Shown here piece by piece: positions 34,522 through 45,453 of a stretch of DNA of 64,000 bases (positions are counted from its first letter, which is position 1; the number at the start of each line of letters is the position of its first letter). Location: assembly GCF_001645385.1 (NCBI RefSeq), contig NZ_LVHI01000014.1, positions 1-64,000 of the forward strand, given 5' to 3'. The notes beneath the pieces were generated by a model, which saw only the letters and a program-made list of their open reading frames with translations, was not told the DNA's origin and made no database searches. This DNA comes from Rhodococcoides kyotonense (GTDB lineage Bacteria > Actinomycetota > Actinomycetes > Mycobacteriales > Mycobacteriaceae). The position numbers were made by a program, and so were the translations under genes.

Positions 34522-36246
34522 TCACGCCCCGAGGGGAATGGATCCGCCTGGGATGGCAGCGAGTAGACGCTGCGTGTATTCCTGCTTCGGGTTGTCGAAG
34601 ACCTCGTCGGTCTTGGCCGCCTCGACGATCTCACCCGACCGCATGACGAGGACGTCGTCGGCGATCTGGCGTACGACGGCCAGGTCGTGGGTGATGAAGA
34701 GGTACGTCAGCCCCAACTCGGACTGCAGGTCGTTGAGCAGTTCCAGGATCTGGGCCTGCACCAGCACGTCGAGTGCGGATACCGCCTCGTCGCACACGAC
34801 CATCTCCGGCTGGAGAGCCAACGCACGCGCGATTGCGACACGTTGACGCTGACCACCGGACAGCTCGTTCGGGAACCGCCGCATCACCGATGCGGGCAGC
34901 GAGACCTTGTCGAGCAGATCCCGTACGCGCGCTTCGCGTTCCTTCTTGGTTCCGACCCGGTGGGTACGAAGCGGTTCTTCGATGGTCCGGTAGATCGAGT
35001 ACATCGGATCGAGCGACCCGTACGGGTTCTGGAAGATCGGCTGCACGCGGCGACGGAAGGCGAAGGCCTCCTTGTTGCCGAGGCCTGCGACGTCGCGGCC
35101 GTCGAACTTCACGGAGCCCTCGGTCGGTTCGAGCAGGCCCAGAACCATCTGTGCGACAGTCGATTTGCCCGATCCGGACTCGCCGACGATGGCCGTCGTC
35201 GTGCCGCGCTGGACCGTGAACGACACATCCTTGACGGCTGTGAACAGCGACGACTTGAACGGACTGCCACCACGTAGCTTGAACTGCTTGGTCAGCTTGT
35301 CGACGACGAGGACCGTGCTCTTCTCCGGCTCGAACGCAGTTCCCGCTGCCGTCTCCTCGGCGGCGACCTCCTCGGCCACCTCCTTGGCGTGCTCGACGAT
35401 GTCCTTGCGGGCGACCGACGACGTCAGCCGCTGCGACGCCAGGGACGGCGCCGCGGAGACCAGCTTCTTCGTGTACGGGTGCTGCGGATTCTGCAGGATC
35501 TCCAGTGCCGGACCGGATTCCACGATCCGCCCCTTGCTCATCACGACGAGGTGCTCGGCGCGCTCGGCCGCGAGGCCGAGATCGTGCGTGATGAGCAGCA
35601 CGGCGGTGCCGAGGTCCTTGGTCAAGCCCTCGAGGTGATCGAGGATCTGCCGTTGGACCGTCACATCGAGTGCGGACGTCGGCTCGTCGGCGATCAACAG
35701 TTTCGGACGCGCCGACAAGCCGATCGCGATGAGCGCACGCTGACGCATACCTCCGGAGAACTCGTGCGGGTACTGGTTGACGCGCTTCTCCGACTCGGAG
35801 AGGCCCGCCTCGTCCAGCAGTTCGATCGCCCGCGCCTTCGCCGCCTTGCCCTTCGCGATGTTGTTGGCGGCCAACGCCTCCTCGATCTGGAAACCGATCT
35901 TCCACACCGGGTTGAGGTTGGACATCGGATCCTGCGGGACGAGACCGATCTGGCTTCCACGGACCTCGACGAAGTCTTTCTCCTTCGCCTGAGCGAGATC
36001 CTTCCCGTCGAACCAGATCTCGCCTGCCGTCACCTTTCCGGTACCGGGCAGCAAGTTGATGATGGAGTGCGCCGTCGTCGACTTGCCCGACCCGGACTCG
36101 CCGACGATCGCGACCGTCTGCCCCGGGTACACCGTCAGGCTGACGCCCCGAACTGCCGGCACCGGGCCGGAATTCGACTGGAACGACACCTCGAGATTCT
36201 TGATGTCCAGCAGCGGCTGCTCGATGTTCTCGGTTTCGATGCTCAT
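34522..36246 (-). CDS. dppD: Peptide ABC transporter ATPase, two fused nucleotide-binding domains
   Basis: A 574-residue protein with two complete ABC ATPase units. The first has Walker A VAIVGESGSGKSTTAHSI near residue 47 and signature FSGGMRQRALIA near 165; the second has AIVGESGSGKSTVAQM near 358 and LSGGQRQRVAIA near 475, each with a following Walker B Asp-Glu pair and switch His. The oligopeptide-type C-terminal tails (NPQHPYTKKLVSAAP and NPKQEYTQRLLAAIPGG) are seen after each domain. It powers the DppB/DppC permease. It overlaps dppC by four bases. Confidence 0.93.
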   Translation of the reverse strand: MSIETENIEQPLLDIKNLEVSFQSNSGPVPAVRGVSLTVYPGQTVAIVGESGSGKSTTAHSIINLLPGTGKVTAGEIWFDGKDLAQAKEKDFVEVRGSQIGLVPQDPMSNLNPVWKIGFQIEEALAANNIAKGKAAKARAIELLDEAGLSESEKRVNQYPHEFSGGMRQRALIAIGLSARPKLLIADEPTSALDVTVQRQILDHLEGLTKDLGTAVLLITHDLGLAAERAEHLVVMSKGRIVESGPALEILQNPQHPYTKKLVSAAPSLASQRLTSSVARKDIVEHAKEVAEEVAAEETAAGTAFEPEKSTVLVVDKLTKQFKLRGGSPFKSSLFTAVKDVSFTVQRGTTTAIVGESGSGKSTVAQMVLGLLEPTEGSVKFDGRDVAGLGNKEAFAFRRRVQPIFQNPYGSLDPMYSIYRTIEEPLRTHRVGTKKEREARVRDLLDKVSLPASVMRRFPNELSGGQRQRVAIARALALQPEMVVCDEAVSALDVLVQAQILELLNDLQSELGLTYLFITHDLAVVRQIADDVLVMRSGEIVEAAKTDEVFDNPKQEYTQRLLAAIPGGSIPLGA

Positions 36247-37205
36247 CGCTTACGTGCCTTCGGGTCGAGAGCGTCGCGCAAGGCGTCGCCCATCATGATG
36301 AATCCCAGCACCGTGATCGCCAGTGCGGCAGCGGGATAGAACAGAATGGTCGATCCCTGACGGAGGGTCACCTGCGCGGCACTGATGTCACCGCCCCAGG
36401 ACACCTCGGTCGGAGGGAGGCCGATACCGAGGAACGACAGCGTCGCCTCGGCGACGATGAACGTACCGAGCGAGATCGTCGTGATGACGATGATCGGCGC
36501 CATCGAATTCGGCAGCACGTGCCGAATCAGCGTGCGCACCTTCGATACTCCGAGAGCGCGCGACGCCATCACGTAGTCGTTGTTCTTCGCTGCGAGGACG
36601 GCACCTCGGGTGATACGGGCCATCTGCGGCCAACCGAACAGCGCGAGGACCAGAATCACCGTCCAGATGGTGCGGTCGGTGAACAGCTGCATCAGCACGA
36701 TGGCCGCGAGGATCAGCGGCACACCGAAGAAGATGTCCGTCAGACGCGACAGCAGCGAATCGGCCCAGCCGCCGTAGAACCCTGCGAACGAACCGAACAG
36801 GACGCCGATGACGAGCACGAGGAACGTCACGCCGACGCCGGTGAGCACCGACGCGCGGGCGCCGAAGATGGTGCGGGCGTAGATGTCACAGCCCTGGCGG
36901 TCGAATCCGAAGATGTGCCCGGACTGCGGTCCCTGCATGCTGAAGTCGAGATTGCAGTAGCGCGGGTCCGTGCTGGTGAACAGACTCGGGAACGCGGCGA
37001 CGACGATCACCGCGAGAATGATGACCGCCGACACGATGAAGATCGGGCGCTTGCGCAGACTGCGCCACGCGTCGCGCCAGATGCTCGACGGCGTCTCGTC
37101 GATGCTGACGGCATCGGTCTGGCTGACGTCGACGACGTCGTCCTTCTCGACGAAACGTGCTTGGCGGACTGCGCGTCCCGCCTGCGGTGTAGTTGACTCA
37201 GGCAT
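36243..37205 (-). CDS. dppC: Dipeptide/oligopeptide ABC transporter permease
   Basis: A 320-residue inner-membrane permease. A long cytoplasmic N-terminus of about 50 residues precedes the first helix (FIVSAVIILAVIVVAAF); further helices include FLVLVIGVLFGSFAGFYGG and VILVLALFG. The permease EAA loop is MASRALGVSKVRTLIRHVLPNSMAPI near residue 225. The ATG at 37205 lies within the end of dppB (8-base overlap), so the genes are translationally coupled. Confidence 0.92.
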   Translation of the reverse strand: MPESTTPQAGRAVRQARFVEKDDVVDVSQTDAVSIDETPSSIWRDAWRSLRKRPIFIVSAVIILAVIVVAAFPSLFTSTDPRYCNLDFSMQGPQSGHIFGFDRQGCDIYARTIFGARASVLTGVGVTFLVLVIGVLFGSFAGFYGGWADSLLSRLTDIFFGVPLILAAIVLMQLFTDRTIWTVILVLALFGWPQMARITRGAVLAAKNNDYVMASRALGVSKVRTLIRHVLPNSMAPIIVITTISLGTFIVAEATLSFLGIGLPPTEVSWGGDISAAQVTLRQGSTILFYPAAALAITVLGFIMMGDALRDALDPKARKR

Positions 37206-38124
37206 AGCGGATCCTTGGGTCGAGCGCTGCATAGAGGAGATCGACGACGAGGTTCGCGAGGAGATACACGACGATCAGAACGGTCACGAACGAGACCACC
37301 GTCGGCGCTTCGCCCCGGATGACGGCCTGATAGATCGTGCCGCCGACACCGTTGATGTTGAAGATTCCCTCGGTGATGATCGCGCCGCCCATCAATGCGG
37401 CGAGGTCGGCGCCGAGGAACGTGACGACCGGGATCAGCGAGTTGCGGAGCACGTGCACGTTGACGACGCGGCTGCGCGACAAGCCTTTTGCCGTCGACGT
37501 GCGGACGAAGTCGGCGTTCAGGTTCTCGGCCACCGATGTGCGCGTCAGACGCACCACGTAGGCGAACGACACCGCGCCGAGCACGAAGGCGGGTAGCAAC
37601 AGGTTCTTGAAACTCGTGTTGCCACCGACGGTGGGCGGGACGATGCCCCATTTGATGCCGATGAAGAACTGCGCGAGGAAGCCGATGACGAAGATCGGCA
37701 CGGCGATGATGACGAGGCTGACGACGAGGACCGTCGAGTCGAACAACTTGCCCTTGCGCAGGCCTGCGATCAGACCGAAGCCGACGCCGAACACACCCTC
37801 GATGACGAGAGCCATCGCCGCGAGCTTGGCGGTGATCGGAAATGCTTGCACGAGAACTTCACTGACCGGGCGGCCCGAGAACGACATTCCGAAGTCGAAC
37901 GTGAAAATGCCCTTCAGATACAGCAGATACTGCACGATGAACGGCTGGTCGAGGTTGTAGCGGGCACGAAGCTGGTCGGCGACGGCCGGGCTGATGGCTT
38001 TGTCTCCCGCGAGCGCTGCAATGGGGTCGCCGGGAAGCAGAAAGACCATGGCATAGATCAGAAATGTTGCCCCGATGAAGACGGGGATCATCTGAAGTAA
38101 TCGGCGTCCGATGTACCAAAGCAT
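37198..38124 (-). CDS. dppB: Dipeptide/oligopeptide ABC transporter permease
   Basis: A 308-residue permease with six predicted helices. It opens with MLWYIGRRLLQMIPVFIGAT, the standard DppB start helix, followed by FLLPGDPIAAL. The EAA loop reads VRTSTAKGLSRSRVVNVHVLRNSLIP near residue 210. With DppC it forms the membrane channel for peptide uptake. A strong hairpin separates it from dppA. Confidence 0.93.
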   Translation of the reverse strand: MLWYIGRRLLQMIPVFIGATFLIYAMVFLLPGDPIAALAGDKAISPAVADQLRARYNLDQPFIVQYLLYLKGIFTFDFGMSFSGRPVSEVLVQAFPITAKLAAMALVIEGVFGVGFGLIAGLRKGKLFDSTVLVVSLVIIAVPIFVIGFLAQFFIGIKWGIVPPTVGGNTSFKNLLLPAFVLGAVSFAYVVRLTRTSVAENLNADFVRTSTAKGLSRSRVVNVHVLRNSLIPVVTFLGADLAALMGGAIITEGIFNINGVGGTIYQAVIRGEAPTVVSFVTVLIVVYLLANLVVDLLYAALDPRIRYA

Positions 38125-38188
38125 CGGATCACCTCCTTCGAGAAAAGGCGGACGTCACCGAGACGACGTGAATTCGGGGGAAGCACAC

Positions 38189-38224
38189 GAGCAGGGCGGT
38201 AGGTGAAGACCTACCGCCCTGCTC
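38189..38224 (-). terminator. 16-bp hairpin between dppA and dppB
   Basis: Arms 38189-38204 and 38209-38224 are perfectly complementary with a four-base loop (GAAG on the plus strand). It lies between the dppA stop and the dppB start in the minus direction. In such operons a hairpin here usually lets the binding protein be made in excess over the membrane parts, by attenuation or by protecting the upstream mRNA. Confidence 0.8.
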
Positions 38225-38251
38225 GGTCTCATGAGGATGAAGCTACTTCGA

Positions 38252-39880
38252 TCAGTTCTTCTCGATCGCGTAGTAGATCGGGATACCGTCCCAACCGATC
38301 TGAACGTTGCTCACGTTCTCGGACCAACCGCTGGCCGCGTTGCGGTACCAGTTGGGGACCGCGGGCAGGTCGTTCAGAAGAATCGACTGAGCCTGGTTGA
38401 TCAGGTCCTGCGCCTTGTCCTTGTCGGTCTCGCTGGCCGACTCGCGGAGCAGACGGTCGAACTCGGGGTTCGAGTAGTCACCGTCGTTGGAGCTGCCGCC
38501 GGTCTGGTAGTTCTGCGCCAGGAAGCCGTACTGCTGCGGGTAGTCACCCTGCCAGCCCGAACGGAATGCCGTCGGGATGGTGCGGTTGGTGGCTTCGGTA
38601 CGCAGCTGCGCGAACGTCGGGTACGGGGCGCCCTGCGCCTCGATGCCGAGGGTGTTGCGGATGCTGTTGGTGACAGCGTCGACCCATTCCTGGTGTCCAC
38701 CATCGGAGTTGTACGCGATGGCGAACGTGCCGGACCACGGTGCGATCGCGTCGGCCCGTGCCCAGAGTTCCTTGGCGCCTTCGGGGTCGTACTCGACGTT
38801 TCCTTCGTTCTCGAGCGAGTCCGTGTATCCCTCGATGGCCGGGCTGGTGAAGTCCTTGGCCGGGGTACGGGTGTTGTTGAAGATCTGCTCGGTGATCTGG
38901 TCGCGGTTGATCGCCTTGGAGATCGCCTGACGACGCAGAACACCCTCTTCACCGCCGAAGTGTGCGAGGCGGCCCGGGATGGTGAACGTCTCGATGCTGG
39001 CCGACGGCTGGTTCACCGTGCGGTCCGGCAGGTCGGTCTCGAACGTCGTCACAGCAGAGGACGGGACGTTGTCGAGAACGTCGACGTTGTTCGACAGCAG
39101 ATCCGTGTACGCGGTGTCGAGGTTGCTGTACAGAATGAAGTTGATGCCGCCGTTGACGGGCTTGCGGTTGCCGTCGTAGTCCGGGTTGGTGACCAGGTCG
39201 ATGCGGACGTTGTGCTGCCACGCACCTTCCTGTGCGAACTTGTACGGGCCGTTGCCGATCGGGTTTTCGCCGAACGCGGCCATATCGGCGTAGGCGACCT
39301 CGGGCAGCGGGTAGTACGCGGCGAAACCGAGACGATCCGGGAACGCAGCTTCGGGCTGCTTCAGCTGAATCGTGAACGTCTTGTCGTCGACGACCTGGAG
39401 ACCGGACATCGTCTGAACCGTCGGGTTCTCGGCCGCGACCTCGTCGTAGCCCTGGATGGGATCGAAGAACGAACCCTGAAGCTGCGCGTTGGTGGACAGC
39501 GCGCCGTAGTTCCACGCGTCGACGAAGGACTTCGCCGTGACGGGGGAGCCGTCGGTGAACGTCCAGCCGTCCTTCAGCGTGACGGTGTAGTTCTGGCCGT
39601 CGGTCGTGTCGATGGACTCGGCGACTTCGTTCTCGACGCCGCCTTCGGGCGTGTACGAGACGAGACCGGCGAAGATCGAGTCGACGACGCGTCCGCCGGT
39701 GTTCTCGCTGGTGTTGGTGGGAACGAGCGGGTTCTGCGGCTCGCCGCTCCATGCGTTGATGATCGCGGAACCATCACCGGATCCACCGCCGCCGGCCGAG
39801 TCACTCGACGAGCACGCTGTCACCAGCGCGGCTCCTACGACGACCGCAACCGCGGCAGTCGCGATGCGCGTTCTACGCAA
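38252..39880 (-). CDS. dppA: Peptide ABC transporter substrate-binding lipoprotein
   Basis: A 542-residue family 5 solute-binding lipoprotein. The start is taken as TTG at 39880 because GAGAGGA sits 7 bases upstream and the protein then begins directly with the signal peptide; the lipobox is LVTAC with Cys23. The mature part shows EVAESIDTTDGQNYTVTLKDGWTFTDG (in pieces) near 100 and the C-terminal WYRNAASGWSENVSNVQIGWDG. It captures short peptides outside the membrane for DppBCD. Upstream, 39881-40327 has no gene but holds the promoters of dppA and acs. Confidence 0.92.
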   Translation of the reverse strand: MRRTRIATAAVAVVVGAALVTACSSSDSAGGGGSGDGSAIINAWSGEPQNPLVPTNTSENTGGRVVDSIFAGLVSYTPEGGVENEVAESIDTTDGQNYTVTLKDGWTFTDGSPVTAKSFVDAWNYGALSTNAQLQGSFFDPIQGYDEVAAENPTVQTMSGLQVVDDKTFTIQLKQPEAAFPDRLGFAAYYPLPEVAYADMAAFGENPIGNGPYKFAQEGAWQHNVRIDLVTNPDYDGNRKPVNGGINFILYSNLDTAYTDLLSNNVDVLDNVPSSAVTTFETDLPDRTVNQPSASIETFTIPGRLAHFGGEEGVLRRQAISKAINRDQITEQIFNNTRTPAKDFTSPAIEGYTDSLENEGNVEYDPEGAKELWARADAIAPWSGTFAIAYNSDGGHQEWVDAVTNSIRNTLGIEAQGAPYPTFAQLRTEATNRTIPTAFRSGWQGDYPQQYGFLAQNYQTGGSSNDGDYSNPEFDRLLRESASETDKDKAQDLINQAQSILLNDLPAVPNWYRNAASGWSENVSNVQIGWDGIPIYYAIEKN

Positions 39881-40241
39881 AGCAAATCCTCTCTTCGGTT
39901 CGATCGCGGGTTCGCCGCGATCGGCCCCATGGGCGTCACGCCCACGGAGTATGTGGGGGCGACCGCCTACCCCGCGTCGTACGCGGGGGCAACGATCTGA
40001 ATACACAGGACTCTAGACACATCCTGAGATGACGATGTGAGCTCCCCCGCAAATTGCTGACTCACGAGTAACCACGCAACATGAACGAAACGTTTCGGCA
40101 ACTCGTTTTCGACGCCGCACGGGCCCCTACGTTCGGGCCTGCCCGACGGGACGGCCCTGAATACCGCCTACCGCGTCAAACCGACCGATCGCCGCAGATC
40201 ACAGGGTTGCACAGCGCTGCAACGATGCGACCGCGCTCACA

Positions 40242-40257
40242 TGTGACTACGCTCACT
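40242..40257 (+). promoter_or_regulatory. CRP/GlxR-type binding site upstream of acs
   Basis: TGTGA-CTACGC-TCACT matches the CRP consensus TGTGA-N6-TCACA at nine of ten fixed positions. It lies 71 bases before the acs start codon in the dppA-acs divergent gap. Acetyl-CoA synthetase genes are known CRP targets in mycobacteria and GlxR targets in corynebacteria, and a crp gene is present at 50663. Confidence 0.7.
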
Positions 40258-40327
40258 AGCGCCTGCAGGCCCGTGTTCGGTGATGTGCTGAGCGGCGAAA
40301 TCGACGGACGAAAGAGAGCTATTCGAG

Positions 40328-42271
<1,944 letters not shown>

Positions 42272-42278
42272 CGCGGCT

Positions 42279-42320
42279 CGTGCGTGCGAATGTATAGCCC
42301 GCTATACATTCGCACGCACG
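42279..42320. repeat. Conserved palindromic repeat, copy D (between convergent genes)
   Basis: CGTGCGTGCGAATGTATAGC (42279-42298) and its exact complement (42301-42320) form a perfect 20-bp stem with loop CC. It fills the 54-base gap between the stops of acs and the MHS transporter. Confidence 0.92.
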
Positions 42321-42325
42321 TGTGT

Positions 42326-43699
42326 TTACACGTTCTCGAGCTGCTGATCCCTGGTCTCCCGCATGACGATCAGCGAGATCAACGTCAGTGCGGCGACGAT
42401 GGCCAGGTAGACACCGACCCAGCCGACGCCGTAGGACGACACCAGCCACGTCGCGATGAACGGCGCCACCGCGGCACCGAGGATCGACGACGTGTTGTAC
42501 GCGATTCCGGATCCGGTGTAGCGCACGTTCGTCGAGAAGAGCTCGGGCAGAACAGCACTCATCGGGCCGAACGTCAGACCCATCAGCGCGAGTCCGATGC
42601 ACATGAACACCAGCATCCGACCCGCGGTCGCCTCCGACGGAGCGGCGAGCCAGTTGAACGACAGACCGAACACGATGATCGCCGCCGTGATGACGATCAG
42701 CGTGGGGCGACGACCGAAGCGGTCCGCGAGCCAGCCCGCGACCGGGATGAGTGCGGCGAAGAACAGCACGGCGATCAGCTGTAGTTCGAGGAAGTCGGTG
42801 TAAGGAATGCTGATCTTCGGCCCGTTGACGTCGGACACCTTGCCGGTGCCGTAGCTGACCACCCACGTCGTCATGATGTAGAAGAGCGTGTACGTCGCGA
42901 GCATGACGAACGTGCCGATGATGAGCTGACGCCAGCTGGTCTTGAAGACCTCTGCGAGCGGCGTCTTGACTTTCTGTCCACGCTGGACGGCGAGCTTGAA
43001 CACCGGTGTCTCCTCGAGCTTCAGACGCACGTAGAGACCGATGATCACCATGACGGCGCTGAGCAGGAACGGGATTCGCCAGCCCCACGTGAGGAACGCG
43101 TGGTCGGTCCCGGAATTGGCCGCGTCGTAACCCGTCATCATGACGATGAGCAGGAAGATGCCGTTGGCGAAGAAGAAGCCGATCGGCGCACCGAGCTGCG
43201 GGTACATCGCAGCCCAGGCGCGCTTGCCCGGCTTCGCGGTTTCCGTCGCGAGCAGTGCTGCGCCACTCCACTCGCCGCCGAGGCCGACGCCCTGCGCGAA
43301 GCGCATCAACGCCAGCAACGCGGGCGCGAGAATGCCTGCGGCTGCGTACGTCGGTAACAGTCCGATCGCGAACGTGGCGATACCCATCGTCAGCAGCGAG
43401 CCGACGAGAGTGGCCTTGCGTCCGATTCGGTCACCGAAGTGGCCGAACAGGATCGAGCCGACGGGACGAGCGACGAAAGCGAGGCCGAACGTGGCGAACG
43501 ACGCCAGCAGAGCCGTCGTGTCGTTGCCTGCCGGGAAGAACAGCTTGGGGAAGACCAGAACGGCCGCGGTGGCGTAGATGTAGAAGTCGAAGAACTCGAT
43601 CGACGTCCCGACCATGGAAGCAACGACGATACGAGACCGTGGTACCTCCGGTGCCGGTGCCGTGGTGCCGTCGCCGGGAACGGCGGAGGTAGTGCTCAC
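42326..43699 (-). CDS. MFS transporter, metabolite:H+ symporter (MHS) type
   Basis: A 457-residue transporter with 12 predicted membrane helices. The MHS start SRIVVASMVGTSIEFFDFYI and the loop 2-3 signature FGHFGDRIGRKATLVGSLL are clear, and GGEWSGAALLATE is the typical helix 5 motif. The GTG at 43699 has AGGAG upstream; an earlier in-frame ATG would add residues of no quality. Relatives take up proline, betaine, citrate, shikimate or dicarboxylates with protons. In M. tuberculosis a protease gene (Rv3668c) occupies this place beside acs. Confidence 0.9.
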   Translation of the reverse strand: MSTTSAVPGDGTTAPAPEVPRSRIVVASMVGTSIEFFDFYIYATAAVLVFPKLFFPAGNDTTALLASFATFGLAFVARPVGSILFGHFGDRIGRKATLVGSLLTMGIATFAIGLLPTYAAAGILAPALLALMRFAQGVGLGGEWSGAALLATETAKPGKRAWAAMYPQLGAPIGFFFANGIFLLIVMMTGYDAANSGTDHAFLTWGWRIPFLLSAVMVIIGLYVRLKLEETPVFKLAVQRGQKVKTPLAEVFKTSWRQLIIGTFVMLATYTLFYIMTTWVVSYGTGKVSDVNGPKISIPYTDFLELQLIAVLFFAALIPVAGWLADRFGRRPTLIVITAAIIVFGLSFNWLAAPSEATAGRMLVFMCIGLALMGLTFGPMSAVLPELFSTNVRYTGSGIAYNTSSILGAAVAPFIATWLVSSYGVGWVGVYLAIVAALTLISLIVMRETRDQQLENV

Positions 43700-43893
43700 G
43701 GTTGTGCTCCTGAAGAGAGGGTATGTACGAGTGTGCAAATTACCTGATCACAACCTGAGAAAATCAGCGGATCCCGAATATCGGGGACATGGACGGCAGC
43801 CGCCTGAGCGCTTCCGACCTGTTCGGCACTAGTGTTACGGCAGACCGGCCGAGACCAGAATCATCAGCACCAGCAAGTGGAGGGGTCGAGAAG

Positions 43894-44412
43894 TTGAGCG
43901 AGACCAATCGCGGCAATGGCACTGCAGGCAACGGCACTGCATACCCGGAGGGCGTACCGAACACGATCTCGTCGATCCCTCTGTCGGACCCCGACTACCG
44001 CGCCCCGGGAACCGGCAGCATCGGCAGCCTGGTCAAGGACGCGACGACGCAGGTCTCCACTCTGGTTCGTGCCGAGGTCGAGCTCGCCAAGGCGGAGGTG
44101 ACCGGTGAGATCAAGAAGGGCCTGCAGGGAAGCCTGTTCTTCATCCTCGCTCTCGCAGTCCTCATCTTCAGCGCCTTCTTCTTCTTTTTCTTCGCCGCCG
44201 AGACTCTCGACATCTGGTTGCCCCGGTGGGCTGCGTTCCTGATCGTCTTCGCCTTCATGGTTCTCGTGGCCGCGGCCCTCGCGTTCCTCGGATATCGGCG
44301 TGTGAAGAAACTGCGCAAGCCCGAGAAGACCATCGACTCGCTGAAGCAGGCGTCGACGGTTCTGCCGAACCAGCACGAGACCACGCCCGGCATCCCCGGC
44401 TACAAAAAGTAG
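43894..44412 (+). CDS. Phage holin superfamily III-type membrane protein (Rv3669-like)
   Basis: A 172-residue protein from TTG 43894, selected because GGAGGGG stands 8 bases upstream; an ATG at 43789 would add 35 residues. The core is IGSLVKDATTQVSTLVRAEVELAKAEV, an amphipathic helix, then two hydrophobic helices (FFILALAVLIFSAFFFFFF and AFLIVFAFMVLVAAALAF) and a basic tail. Despite the family name these actinobacterial proteins are not phage-borne. Function is unknown. It is followed closely by the EphE-like gene. Confidence 0.8.
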   Translation: MSETNRGNGTAGNGTAYPEGVPNTISSIPLSDPDYRAPGTGSIGSLVKDATTQVSTLVRAEVELAKAEVTGEIKKGLQGSLFFILALAVLIFSAFFFFFFAAETLDIWLPRWAAFLIVFAFMVLVAAALAFLGYRRVKKLRKPEKTIDSLKQASTVLPNQHETTPGIPGYKK

Positions 44413-44436
44413 CGACGCACGTCGCCGGGCTCGCCG

Positions 44437-45372
44437 ATGATCCAGCCTGATCCGTCCACCGTTCGCTTCGGTGGACCGTGGATCCACCGCGACGTTCATG
44501 CCAACGGCATCCGATTTCACGTCGTCGAGACCGCCGATGCGCCGTCGGACGCCCCGCTCGTCGTTCTTCTGCACGGCTTCGCCGATTTCTGGTGGTCGTG
44601 GCGGCATCAACTGACGGCGCTGTCGAGTGCCGGTTTTCGGGCGGTGGCCGTCGACCTGCGCGGTTACGGTGACACCGACAAACCGCCTCGCGGCTACGAC
44701 GGTTGGACCCTGGCCGGTGACGTCGTCGGGCTCATTCGCGCTCTCGGCTACACCAACGCGACGCTCGTGGGACACGCCGACGGCGGTCTCGTCTGTTGGG
44801 CGACTGCCGCGCTGCATCCGCGTATGACACGCGCGATCGGCCTGGTCGGGTCGCCCCACCCCATCGCGCTGCGGCACGGTGTCCTGCGTGACAAGGGTCA
44901 GCGACGCGCACTGCTGCCGTTCTTCCTGCGCTATCAGGTCCCGATCGCGCCCGAGCGCGCCTTGACCAAGGACGACGGGGCTGCCGTCGAGCGCATTCTG
45001 CGAGCTCGGACCTCCGCTTCGTGGCAGAACAGCGACGAGTTCGACGACGTCGCGACGCAGATGCGATCCGCGATTCGCATCGCCGGTGCCGCGCACTGCG
45101 CGTTGGAATATCAGCGGTGGGCGTTCCGCAGCCAGTTCCGATCCGACGGGCGCCGATTCATGCAGGCGATGGACACCACACTCGACATTCCCGTTCTGCA
45201 GATCCACGGTGAACACGATCCGTACGTGCTGCGGAAGACCGTCGCAGGCGACGCGAAGTGGGCACCGCGACGGCGTCTGCACACCGTCGTCGGCGCGGGT
45301 CACTACACGCATCAGGAAGCGCCCGACGAGGTGACGGCGGAGCTTCTGGCGCTGTGCCGCGATCAGCCCTGA
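44437..45372 (+). CDS. Alpha/beta hydrolase, EphE-like, lacking the usual nucleophile
   Basis: A 311-residue alpha/beta hydrolase. The oxyanion-hole segment VVLLHGFADFWWSWRHQL is near residue 42, AVDLRGYGDTDKPPRGYD near 71, and HGEHDPYV and GAGHYTHQEAP carry the late Asp and the His. The nucleophile elbow reads VGHADGGL: where epoxide hydrolases have GHDWGG the third position is Ala114, and Asp shifts one place on. Activity as an epoxide hydrolase is therefore doubtful. The gene occupies the ephE position of M. tuberculosis, next to the holin-like gene. Confidence 0.87.
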   Translation: MIQPDPSTVRFGGPWIHRDVHANGIRFHVVETADAPSDAPLVVLLHGFADFWWSWRHQLTALSSAGFRAVAVDLRGYGDTDKPPRGYDGWTLAGDVVGLIRALGYTNATLVGHADGGLVCWATAALHPRMTRAIGLVGSPHPIALRHGVLRDKGQRRALLPFFLRYQVPIAPERALTKDDGAAVERILRARTSASWQNSDEFDDVATQMRSAIRIAGAAHCALEYQRWAFRSQFRSDGRRFMQAMDTTLDIPVLQIHGEHDPYVLRKTVAGDAKWAPRRRLHTVVGAGHYTHQEAPDEVTAELLALCRDQP

Positions 45373-45421
45373 CGCCCCCGGGAGCTGGGCGCGTGCGAAA
45401 ACGCTAGGACGCCCAAGTATT

Positions 45422-45453
45422 GTGCGTCTCACCGACGACCACGGGAGACGCAC
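45422..45453 (+). promoter_or_regulatory. Hairpin covering the thiolase ribosome-binding site
   Basis: GTGCGTCTC (45422-45430) and GAGACGCAC (45445-45453) pair perfectly and the right arm ends at the base before the ATG. The Shine-Dalgarno GGGAG (45443-45447) is partly inside the stem, so folding would hide it. A translational control element is possible. Confidence 0.5.

Noticed and set aside
43714-43765. TGTG and TCACA half-sites upstream of the MHS transporter as a CRP site
   Set aside because: Half-site spacing is 12 bases, outside the CRP range.
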